Below, piece by piece: positions 1-5,935 of a DNA stretch of 22,705 nt. Every line of letters starts with the position of its first letter. Positions within the stretch are counted from its first letter, which is position 1. The DNA comes from DASSKW01 sp035690065 (lineage in GTDB: Bacteria; Pseudomonadota; Gammaproteobacteria; Natronospirales; REEB76). The position numbers and the translations under genes are program-made. The stretch spans positions 1 through 22,705 of the forward strand of contig DASSKW010000080.1 in the NCBI GenBank assembly GCA_035690065.1, in the 5' to 3' direction. Under the pieces are notes generated by a model. The model searched no databases. It was not told where the DNA came from and was given only the letters and a program-made list of their open reading frames with translations.

Positions 1-537
1 GCCGCGAATCAGCCTTATCAGCTGGTAATTGAGCTTCAGAATCCACATAGACCAGAAACCTGAGGTCTCTTCAATCGAAACAATCTCAAAGCCGGTTTTC
101 CGGAACTGGTACTCGAGACCATATCGCGTGAATCGCTGGTAGTCCCAAGGGGCCTCATGCACCCACCATTGAAATGGAGCAGATAACAGTAATATTCCGC
201 CACTGCGTAAAATTCGATAGGCTTCCAGCAGCATAAGCCCTGGTTCAGCTAGGTGCTCGATTACTTCGAAGGTTACGATGCAATCGGTTATTCCGTCGCC
301 AAAGGGCAGAGGCTTGTTTAAGTCGGCTATTACATCGGCATTTAATCCATGCAAGGTGTTGTTCCAGTCAATGCCGATATACTTATCCGCGTGATTGATA
401 ATATCTGTTTCGTATGGGCGGGTGCCGCATCCAAGATCAATAACGGTGCCGCTCAAATTTTTCAAGTGCGAACGCACTTTGTCGTTGACGAATTTTTTGA
501 TTAGCCAGTTATGAGTCAGGTGATTTTCAGGATGCAT
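1..537 (-). CDS. Class I SAM-dependent methyltransferase, C-terminus cut by window edge
   Basis: The minus-strand frame is open from an ATG at 537 to the window edge (179 codons, no stop), so the C-terminus lies outside. The N-terminal half is a Rossmann-type methyltransferase: motif I is VIDLGCGTRP at about residues 32-41, an acidic GIDW follows strand 2, and the post-motif FEVIEHLAEP and LRSGGILLLSAP segments are typical of the Methyltransf_11 group. A stop codon sits immediately before the ATG in the same frame, which fixes the start region, although no good ribosome binding site is visible. It is the last visible gene of a leftward set with two other methyltransferases and a glycosyltransferase. 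I infer a role in modifying a surface glycan or its lipid carrier; the substrate cannot be read from sequence. Base composition is AT-richer than the dcw genes. Confidence 0.8.
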   Translation of the reverse strand, partial: MHPENHLTHNWLIKKFVNDKVRSHLKNLSGTVIDLGCGTRPYETDIINHADKYIGIDWNNTLHGLNADVIADLNKPLPFGDGITDCIVTFEVIEHLAEPGLMLLEAYRILRSGGILLLSAPFQWWVHEAPWDYQRFTRYGLEYQFRKTGFEIVSIEETSGFWSMWILKLNYQLIRLIRG

Positions 538-575
538 TCAGTGACTCATGGTGTTCGAAAATTGGTGAGCATGAT

Positions 576-1244
576 CTATTTTATGGTTCTGTTCTGGTAT
601 AGATAAAAATCCGAGAAACTCGTGGTTTTGTAATCGCCATTATACGGATAGGGGTTTGCTATTCTTTGTAATAGCCGCCAATCGGAGGCATTATTATTTA
701 CCCAGTGAGTAAATTCACGGTGTCTGACATGCGGGGCCCCCGGTTGCGAGTTTTCAGAAGTATTTGATGAATAAATAATGACGAAACGGGTCGCTGCCCT
801 GAATAGTCTATGCATATAGTCTGAAAAGACTTCATCTTCGACTAGATGGAATATGACGTCCAGGGAAAGGGCGAGTTCACAACGCGTTTCTTTATAATCT
901 GACAACAGCATGAATTTCTTTGTTGGATCATTGTGAAACAAGGTCTGACAAAGTTCCACGGCAGTCGGGCTGATATCTACCCCAGTATATTGAGGATAAT
1001 CCGCAAAACACAACTGGTTTCCATCGCCTGCCCCGAATTCGATTACTGAATTCACATTATTGTTTTTAACGAATGAATTTATCACTTCTGCTTTGAACGC
1101 GGCGAGATGGTTGTATGATCCAGCGCCTGAATTACCACCTTTTGCATATCTGTTTATCCAATAACTGAACGATGATATAAAATCATGCGGGACCGGGTCC
1201 TTTTTTAAGTGATTGAAGATCTTTTTGAACATGGAAGGCGACAT
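576..1244 (-). CDS. SAM-dependent methyltransferase (222 aa)
   Basis: A complete 222-residue protein on the minus strand. It has a class I methyltransferase motif I, VIEFGAGDGNQ, at about residues 67-77, then an acidic strand-2 end (TGVDIS) and a DVIFHLVED segment where related enzymes have the xxVLEHVxD motif. The N-terminal stretch at about 28-44 (YW..RYAKGGNSGAGSY) resembles a glycine-rich segment I associate with small methyltransferases in polysaccharide clusters; that association is recalled, not tested. It begins 4 nt after the stop of the upstream glycosyltransferase, so the two are probably cotranscribed. The ATG at 1244 is preceded only by an A-rich stretch; an ATG four codons in is an alternative. 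Its AT-rich codon use differs from that of the dcw genes. The substrate is unknown. Confidence 0.75.
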   Translation of the reverse strand: MSPSMFKKIFNHLKKDPVPHDFISSFSYWINRYAKGGNSGAGSYNHLAAFKAEVINSFVKNNNVNSVIEFGAGDGNQLCFADYPQYTGVDISPTAVELCQTLFHNDPTKKFMLLSDYKETRCELALSLDVIFHLVEDEVFSDYMHRLFRAATRFVIIYSSNTSENSQPGAPHVRHREFTHWVNNNASDWRLLQRIANPYPYNGDYKTTSFSDFYLYQNRTIK

Positions 1245-1248
1245 AATT

Positions 1249-2421
1249 TTATTTTCTTGAAATGGAATCCGATTCCGAGATTTTGTCGTAATATGTTTCG
1301 AGATCCAGCGTAAGTAGATGCAAATCGAAGTTGCGTCTTACAAATGCCGATGCGTTGTTTGACATTAGCAGCAAAGTTTTCTCATCTGACAGAAGGCAGT
1401 GCAAGTGCCTGAAAAGCGCCAGTTCATCCGCCTCATCAAAACTGAATCCGGTTACTCTATCAAGTATCCCTTCTTGTGCTCCACCAAACGCTGAACTTAT
1501 GACCGGGACGCCGGAGGCTTGTGCTTCCAGGATCACCATGCCGAACCCCTCGGCATCACCGTTGGTTGCCCGAATACTCGGCAAGCATAGAACGCGCGCA
1601 TGGTTTATTTCATCCCTGACAGCTGAATTGGTTAATGTACCGCGAAAATCTACCGGGATATTCAGCATGGCGCTAAGAGTTTCTAGCTCGTTGCGTGCAG
1701 GCCCATCGCCTATGATAGTCAGTTCAGCCTCGGGCATATGCTGCCGCAGGCGGGCGAATGCCCGAACCAGATGGGGCAAACCTTTTTTTTCGACCAACCG
1801 TCCAACAAACAATATTCGTTTGGGGCGTTCATTTAGCGGTCTGGGTCCGGGTTGAAATATGTCAATATCAACCCCGATATACCGCACAGTGATCTTATTG
1901 GGGGGGATGCCTAATTCAACGGCACGCATCCGAATTGCTTCTGAGACTGCAATGAAATGTACCCTCGGTTCGCGCGCCAAACTTAATAGCTGACGAGGAT
2001 AATGTCTCCGTCTGGCGCTGCCGTGACCGGCTTCCCACCACTCGCGATAAATATTAATGTCGTAGCCATGTAATGTAACCAGCATGGGCAAGCCCAGTTT
2101 GCACACGCTTGGCCAGATATCAACCGCATCCGTACCGAAATGGACGTGTACCAGATCGGCATTTATTGCCCGAAGTGCATTTACAGTGGGGGCATGAGCG
2201 GTTCCCAGCCATCGATTCGACCTCAATCGTAATCTTTGCCATCTGCCTGAGATCGAGCCCGGTATCAAGCGGGTATCCAGGGGATCAAGTTCGAGGCCGT
2301 GCTTCACTATCCGGTAGCCGACGAGTACCGGTTGCCAGCGTGCAAGCGCAAGTGCCTGTTCCTTGATGAAAGTCTCGGAAGCGGGCAAAAGGTCGCTGCG
2401 AAATATAATGACTTTATTCAT
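1249..2421 (-). CDS. GT4-family glycosyltransferase
   Basis: This is a GT-B fold glycosyltransferase (390 aa from the chosen start) that would transfer a sugar from a nucleotide-sugar donor to a glycan or lipid-linked acceptor on the cytoplasmic face of the membrane. The N-terminal domain starts NKVIIFRSDLLPASETF, as in many GT4 enzymes, and includes a VHVHFGTDA segment at about 91-99. The C-terminal donor domain has FVGRLVEKKG at about 205-214 and the EX7E element EGFGMVILE at 291-299. The frame stays open upstream to an ATG triplet repeat at 2493, only 6 nt from the preceding stop. The extra 24 residues do not look like family sequence, so I prefer the ATG at 2421, but no start has a clear ribosome binding site. 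It lies between methyltransferase genes in a leftward operon. Donor and acceptor are unknown. Confidence 0.85.
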   Translation of the reverse strand: MNKVIIFRSDLLPASETFIKEQALALARWQPVLVGYRIVKHGLELDPLDTRLIPGSISGRWQRLRLRSNRWLGTAHAPTVNALRAINADLVHVHFGTDAVDIWPSVCKLGLPMLVTLHGYDINIYREWWEAGHGSARRRHYPRQLLSLAREPRVHFIAVSEAIRMRAVELGIPPNKITVRYIGVDIDIFQPGPRPLNERPKRILFVGRLVEKKGLPHLVRAFARLRQHMPEAELTIIGDGPARNELETLSAMLNIPVDFRGTLTNSAVRDEINHARVLCLPSIRATNGDAEGFGMVILEAQASGVPVISSAFGGAQEGILDRVTGFSFDEADELALFRHLHCLLSDEKTLLLMSNNASAFVRRNFDLHLLTLDLETYYDKISESDSISRK

Positions 2422-2499
2422 GTCGATACTGATTTTTCGTACTGTTGTCATCCCGGCAGAGAGATGGTGCTCAATCGAAGAATCCATCATCATCGTGGT

Positions 2500-3273
2500 T
2501 TATTTGTCGATATGACAAACGGGCACATAATCCACATGCTTTGCGCCTTGAACCGCGACACGATACGGCGATTGCCGGGTTGGGTATTGGGTCCGATCTT
2601 CATAGTTGAATAATTGATATTGTTCTGGAAAATCGTCCGATTTGAAAAGTTCTACGCGGTCAAAAATTATCTTGTAACGTTCAAAGTAATCGGGGCCCGG
2701 TGCCCGCATATGCATGGATTCGTGAGGGTTGGCTTCCGGGTATTCGATTGTCTTTGGACCGACCAGTGGTACTGGCAGTATGGCCATCCCCCCTGGCGCA
2801 AGTATCCGGCGTATCTCGGCGATCGCTTTGCGATCTTCCGGGATGTGCTCAAGTACATGGGACGCAAATACGACATCGTAACTGTGCGCTGCAAATGGAA
2901 GCGCCTGCAGATCAACGTGGTGATCGACTCCATGCATGGCAATGTCTGCCGTCTCATAACTTCCAAACCGGCCCTGCAGTACGCCTTTTAAAAAATTTTC
3001 CGGAGCAAAATGCAGCATGCGCAGCCTGCCGGTATCCAAGTCGGCGAAGATCTTGCTGATCACAAGGTACTGCAAGCGATGACGTTCGAGCGCTCTGCAG
3101 TCGGGGCATTGTGCATGCAGTCTTTTGCCGGATTCCGGTACCAGATCACGAAACGGACCACGATAATCGCATATCGGGCATGTGAAGTTTTGTTTGAAGA
3201 GGCGCGTCAGTTTGAACGCCGTGACCCGAAACTTATGGGCAGTATTGAATCCGGAAAGTCGCTGTGAGTTCAT
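2500..3273 (-). CDS. Zinc-ribbon class I SAM methyltransferase
   Basis: A 257-residue protein. The N-terminus carries a CPIC / CPDC pair (about residues 32-35 and 56-59), which looks like a zinc ribbon. A methyltransferase domain follows: LHFAPE near 88-92 stands where motif I would be, and the acceptor-side motif SYDVVFASHVLEHIPED at about 131-147 and LAPGGMAILPVP are clear. Motif I lacks the usual GxGxG glycines, a feature I recall from some polysaccharide-cluster methyltransferases. The frame extends upstream to a TTG at 3315; the ATG at 3273 is the more credible start. It is the first gene of the leftward set and ends 6 nt before the longest possible reading of the glycosyltransferase. 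The role is probably methylation of a glycan or its precursor; this is inference. Confidence 0.75.
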   Translation of the reverse strand: MNSQRLSGFNTAHKFRVTAFKLTRLFKQNFTCPICDYRGPFRDLVPESGKRLHAQCPDCRALERHRLQYLVISKIFADLDTGRLRMLHFAPENFLKGVLQGRFGSYETADIAMHGVDHHVDLQALPFAAHSYDVVFASHVLEHIPEDRKAIAEIRRILAPGGMAILPVPLVGPKTIEYPEANPHESMHMRAPGPDYFERYKIIFDRVELFKSDDFPEQYQLFNYEDRTQYPTRQSPYRVAVQGAKHVDYVPVCHIDK

Positions 3274-3577
3274 GAATTTATCTTTGAGCAGGTGAGTTAC
3301 ATCAGCGGAGCGCAATCGGTAGCGACAGAAAATCTGAGTCGGCTAGTGCAGTTTGATGGCCAGGTTGCATCACCGAAACCAATCACATCAAATTTCAGCC
3401 AGGACCACAGGTCGGTAGTTTGATTGTCCCCGGACCAGACACTTGGCTTTCGAGACTGGCTTGCACAGCATGATACAAGACCGATGCCGGAGGTGGGGCG
3501 GTTATTGGTGATCGGTGCCGGGATTGTAATTGTCGGCCCTTGAATAGGGGACGGGGGTACCAGTCCGGCACATCCGT
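3274..3577. other. Intergenic region between glycan block and rnpB
   Basis: About 300 bases without a convincing gene. It should hold the promoter of the leftward methyltransferase/glycosyltransferase set, but I see no clear -35/-10 pair on the minus strand. On the plus strand a short frame (TTG at 3424 to TGA at 3543) encodes a small peptide ending in one hydrophobic helix (GRLLVIGAGIVIVG). It could be a gene remnant or chance. Confidence 0.5.
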
Positions 3578-3583
3578 TATCAT
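3578..3583 (+). promoter_or_regulatory. -10 element of the rnpB promoter
   Basis: TATCAT lies 7 nt before the first base of the RNase P RNA as defined by its P1 helix, the right spacing for a sigma70 -10 element. The region 16-18 bp further upstream reads about GGGTACC and is a poor -35, so the call rests on the -10 and its position. Confidence 0.55.
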
Positions 3584-3590
3584 GTGTACT

Positions 3591-3946
3591 GGAGTCGGCC
3601 AGGCAGTCGCTGCGCGCGAGCGTGGAGGAAAGTCCGGGCTCCATAGGACAGGGTGCCAGGTAACGCCTGGGGGGCGCGAGCCCACGGAAAGTGCCACAGA
3701 AAATATACCGCCGATGGCCTTCGGGCACAGGTAAGGGTGAAAAGGTGCGGTAAGAGCGCACCGCGCGACGGGTAACCGGCCGCGGCACGGAAAACCCCAC
3801 CCGGAGCAAGACCAAATAGGGGAGCAGACGGGTTCGCCCGCCACGTGTGGTCCGCACGGCTCCCGGGTAGGTCGCTTGAGGTACACGGTGACGTGTATCC
3901 CAGAGGAATGGCTGTCCCCGACAGAACCCGGCTTACGGCCGACTCC
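3591..3946 (+). ncRNA. rnpB: RNase P RNA, bacterial class A
   Basis: This is the catalytic RNA of RNase P, which removes 5' leaders from tRNA precursors. The ends are set by a perfect 10-bp P1 helix, GGAGTCGGCC at 3591-3600 with GGCCGACTCC at 3937-3946. Conserved segments are present in order: GAGGAAAGTCC (3625-3635), GGGCTCC, the CAGGGTGCCAGGTAACGCCTG arm, the AAGGGTGAAAAGGTGCGGTAAGAGCGCACCG core, GGAGCAAGACCAAATAGGGG, and ACAGAACCCGGCTTA (3921-3935). P2 forms from GGCAGTC and GGCTGTC. P3 is short: CGCT/AGCG closing a 7-nt loop at 3608-3622, against the long P3 of E. coli. The length of about 356 nt is normal. rnpB next to mraZ is, as I recall, also the Pseudomonas arrangement. Confidence 0.97.
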
Positions 3947-4186
3947 TTCTATTTCTGATTGCTGACTTCCGGTCAGCCGATGGCCTGAGATAACCGGATG
4001 ACGGCCAGATAACCATGATGATTGGCTGAAGCCGACATTATCCTGCCTGCTACCTGCTTCATACTTAATGTGCTTACTAAGGTGGCTTTCCCAAGTCACT
4101 GATTTTTCATCCTTTATCTTTCCCATTTTCAGTGTGAAAGTCTCTCTAAGTCCCTGTCTTACAAGCATTTTTTTGTGTTTCGTCCC
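3947..4186. other. Gene-free spacer between rnpB and the dcw promoter
   Basis: No credible coding sequence is seen. A 6-bp hairpin (GCTGAC, TTCCG loop, GTCAGC; 3961-3977) follows rnpB but has no T-run, so it may be a processing or weak termination element. An imperfect tandem repeat is centred on AGATAACC at 3988-3995 and 4007-4014. The rest is pyrimidine-rich up to the mraZ promoter. Confidence 0.6.
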
Positions 4187-4215
4187 TTGACGAGGGGGTG
4201 ATCGCTGCCTATAGT
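4187..4215 (+). promoter_or_regulatory. Sigma70 promoter of the dcw cluster
   Basis: TTGACG (4187-4192) and TATAGT (4210-4215) are separated by exactly 17 bp. Both hexamers match consensus at five of six positions. Predicted transcription start is about 4222, just before the MraZ boxes. It corresponds in position to the Pmra promoter upstream of mraZ in other bacteria, and I see no promoter as strong anywhere in the following 16 kb. Confidence 0.85.
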
Positions 4216-4224
4216 GTCTCGCAG

Positions 4225-4249
4225 TGGGAGAGAGTGGGATGAAATGGGA
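4225..4249 (+). promoter_or_regulatory. MraZ operator: three TGGGA boxes in 10-bp phase
   Basis: TGGGA occurs at 4225-4229, 4235-4239 and 4245-4249, a strict 10-bp period. MraZ of E. coli and others is known to bind TGGG-type repeats spaced by 5 nt upstream of its own gene. Here the boxes start within a few bases of the predicted transcription start and run into the 5' untranslated region, so bound MraZ would block promoter clearance. This makes autoregulation of the whole operon likely. Confidence 0.85.
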
Positions 4250-4274
4250 TAACTTGACGGTGAGGTAGCGGCCT

Positions 4275-4730
4275 GTGTTTCGTGGTGTAAACAACCTGAC
4301 GCTGGATGCGAAGGGGCGGCTTGCCGTTCCTGCGCGCTATCGCGAGCGGCTGGCGGCCGCCTGCGAGGGCCAGCTGGTCGTCACCATCGACCGTGGTTAT
4401 TACCTGCTTATCTATCCGCTGCCAGTCTGGGAAGAGATCGAGGCCAAGCTCGTGACGTTGCCTAGCCTGCATCCCCAGGTCCGTGAATTGCAGCGTCTGT
4501 TGGTGGGCCATGCCACCGAAGTGGGCATGGACAGTCACGGCCGGGTGTTGCTGCCGGCCGAGTTGCGTGAGTTCGCGAAGCTGGACCGGGAAGTGGTGCT
4601 GCTCGGTCTGATGAACAAGTTCGAGCTGTGGGACAAGCACACCTGGGACGAACGCCGCGAGGCAAGCCTGGCGGGTGGCTCCGGCAGCGATGGCAGCCTG
4701 CCGGAGGAACTGGCCCGGCTGGCGCTCTAG
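4275..4730 (+). CDS. mraZ: MraZ, DNA-binding regulator of the dcw cluster
   Basis: 151 residues, the normal family length. Two SpoVT/AbrB-like half-domains each carry the DxxxR signature: DAKGR at 11-15 and DSHGR at 86-90, each followed by (L/V)xxPAxxR. The family forms ring-shaped oligomers that bind TGGG repeats and repress the mra promoter. The start is a GTG at 4275 with TGAGG at 4261-4265 as ribosome binding site, and the protein opens MFRGVNNLTLDAKGRL as expected. It is the first gene of the cluster, 26 nt after the last operator box, and its stop is 3 nt before the rsmH start. Autorepression is inferred from the boxes in its own leader. Confidence 0.97.
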   Translation: MFRGVNNLTLDAKGRLAVPARYRERLAAACEGQLVVTIDRGYYLLIYPLPVWEEIEAKLVTLPSLHPQVRELQRLLVGHATEVGMDSHGRVLLPAELREFAKLDREVVLLGLMNKFELWDKHTWDERREASLAGGSGSDGSLPEELARLAL

Positions 4731-4733
4731 ACG

Positions 4734-5669
4734 GTGGCCGTCGCAGGCGCTCACCGCACGGTTTTGTTGGAGGAGGCGGTGACGCTCCTCGCAGTGCAAC
4801 CGGAGGGTGTCTATATAGATGGCACCTTCGGTCGTGGCGGTCATAGCCGGAGAATCCTGGCGCAGCTTGGGCCGGCCGGCCGCTTGCTTGCGATCGATCG
4901 GGATCCCGAGGCGGTAACTGCGGCCCGGGATCAGTTGAGTGGAGACAGGCGGTTTTCTGTGTATCAGGGTGCTTTCTCCATGCTGGAGCGCATCGCTCGG
5001 GAGGCGAATGTGGCAGAGCAGGTGAATGGCGTGTTGCTGGATATTGGCGTGTCTTCCGCGCAGCTCGACGATCCGCGCCGCGGTTTCAGTTTCATCCAGG
5101 ACGGCCCCCTGGATATGCGCATGGATCCCGAGACGGGGGAGAGTGCTGCCCAATGGCTGGCGCACGCCCCAGAACAGGAAATCGCCGATGTCATCTATCA
5201 GTACGGCGAAGAACGGTTCAGCCGCCGAATCGCACGCGCCATCCTGGCAGCACGCGATGCAGCACCGATCCTGACCACGCAACAGCTCGCCGACCTCGTC
5301 AGTGCCGCGATCCCGACCCGGGAACGCAACAAGCATCCAGCCACGCGCACCTTCCAGGCGATCCGCATCTTCATCAACCGCGAACTCGAGGAACTGGGCG
5401 ATTGTCTCGCTCAATGCCTGCGGGTGCTGGCGCCCGGCGGCCGCCTCGTGGTGATCAGTTTTCATTCGCTGGAAGACCGTATCGTCAAACGTTTCATCCG
5501 TGACCATGCGCGTGAAGCGCCGCCTGATCCTGCCGCACCCTGGCAGGCGGCCGCAGTGAAACCGTTATTGCGGCAGATCGGCAAAGCGTTGCGTCCGGGC
5601 GAACGGGAGATTGCCGAAAATCCACGCGCCCGCAGTGCCGTGCTGCGGGCGGCGGAGAAGCTGGCATGA
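4734..5669 (+). CDS. rsmH: 16S rRNA (cytosine1402-N4)-methyltransferase RsmH (MraW)
   Basis: 311 residues, normal length. RsmH methylates N4 of C1402 in the 16S rRNA decoding centre using SAM. Visible motifs are HRTVLLEEAV at the N-terminus, the SAM site YIDGTFGRGGHS, LLAIDRDPEAV, the signature LLDIGVSSAQLDDPRRGFSF and the C-terminal VVISFHSLEDRIVKRF. The chosen start is a GTG at 4734, 3 nt after the mraZ stop. Its only good Shine-Dalgarno sequence (GGAGGAA, 4703-4709) is about 24 nt away inside mraZ, which suggests translation by coupling or reinitiation. The end overlaps the ftsL start as ATGA. Confidence 0.96.
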   Translation: MAVAGAHRTVLLEEAVTLLAVQPEGVYIDGTFGRGGHSRRILAQLGPAGRLLAIDRDPEAVTAARDQLSGDRRFSVYQGAFSMLERIAREANVAEQVNGVLLDIGVSSAQLDDPRRGFSFIQDGPLDMRMDPETGESAAQWLAHAPEQEIADVIYQYGEERFSRRIARAILAARDAAPILTTQQLADLVSAAIPTRERNKHPATRTFQAIRIFINRELEELGDCLAQCLRVLAPGGRLVVISFHSLEDRIVKRFIRDHAREAPPDPAAPWQAAAVKPLLRQIGKALRPGEREIAENPRARSAVLRAAEKLA

Positions 5670-5935
5670 AGCTGACCCGCGCAGTCATGGCGTTGTTGTT
5701 GCTCGCAGTACTGCTGAGCGCGTTCGCCGTGATCGATGCACGACACGAGAACCGGGTGCTGTTCGCCCAACTGCAGCAGCTACGTCAGCAGCGCGACGCG
5801 CTCAACGTCGAGTGGGGGCAATTACTGCTCGAACAGAGTACCTGGTCCACCCATGCGCGCATCGAGCAGATGGCGACGCAGAAACTCGATATGGAATCAC
5901 CAGAACACGTCGAGATCGTGGTGACACCGCCATGA
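5666..5935 (+). CDS. ftsL: Cell division protein FtsL
   Basis: 89 residues, a bitopic membrane protein. A transmembrane helix (about 6-24) directly follows a five-residue cytoplasmic start. A periplasmic coiled coil with heptad leucine/glutamine spacing (about 30-75) follows and ends in the KLDMESPE-type C-terminus. FtsL pairs with FtsB and FtsQ and helps activate FtsWI. It is shorter than E. coli FtsL (121 aa), mainly because the cytoplasmic tail is almost absent. The start overlaps the rsmH stop (ATGA at 5666) with GGAGAAG at 5654-5660 as ribosome binding site, and its own stop overlaps ftsI in the same way. Identification relies strongly on position between rsmH and ftsI, as this family is poorly conserved. 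Confidence 0.93.
   Translation: MKLTRAVMALLLLAVLLSAFAVIDARHENRVLFAQLQQLRQQRDALNVEWGQLLLEQSTWSTHARIEQMATQKLDMESPEHVEIVVTPP

Noticed and set aside
3395..4294. Long minus-strand open frame (299 codons) and a shorter one (3297-3857) across the RNase P RNA gene
   Set aside because: They are antisense to rnpB, the dcw promoter and the MraZ boxes, and the open frame is explained by the GC-rich structured RNA. No domain was recognised.
4209..5507. 432-codon minus-strand frame opposite mraZ and rsmH
   Set aside because: Shadow of two well-conserved genes; His/Gln/Arg-rich with no recognisable domain.
5611..5931. 107-codon N-terminal extension of ftsI
   Set aside because: It lies inside rsmH and ftsL in another frame; the ATG at 5932 gives the normal FtsI start and an ATGA overlap.
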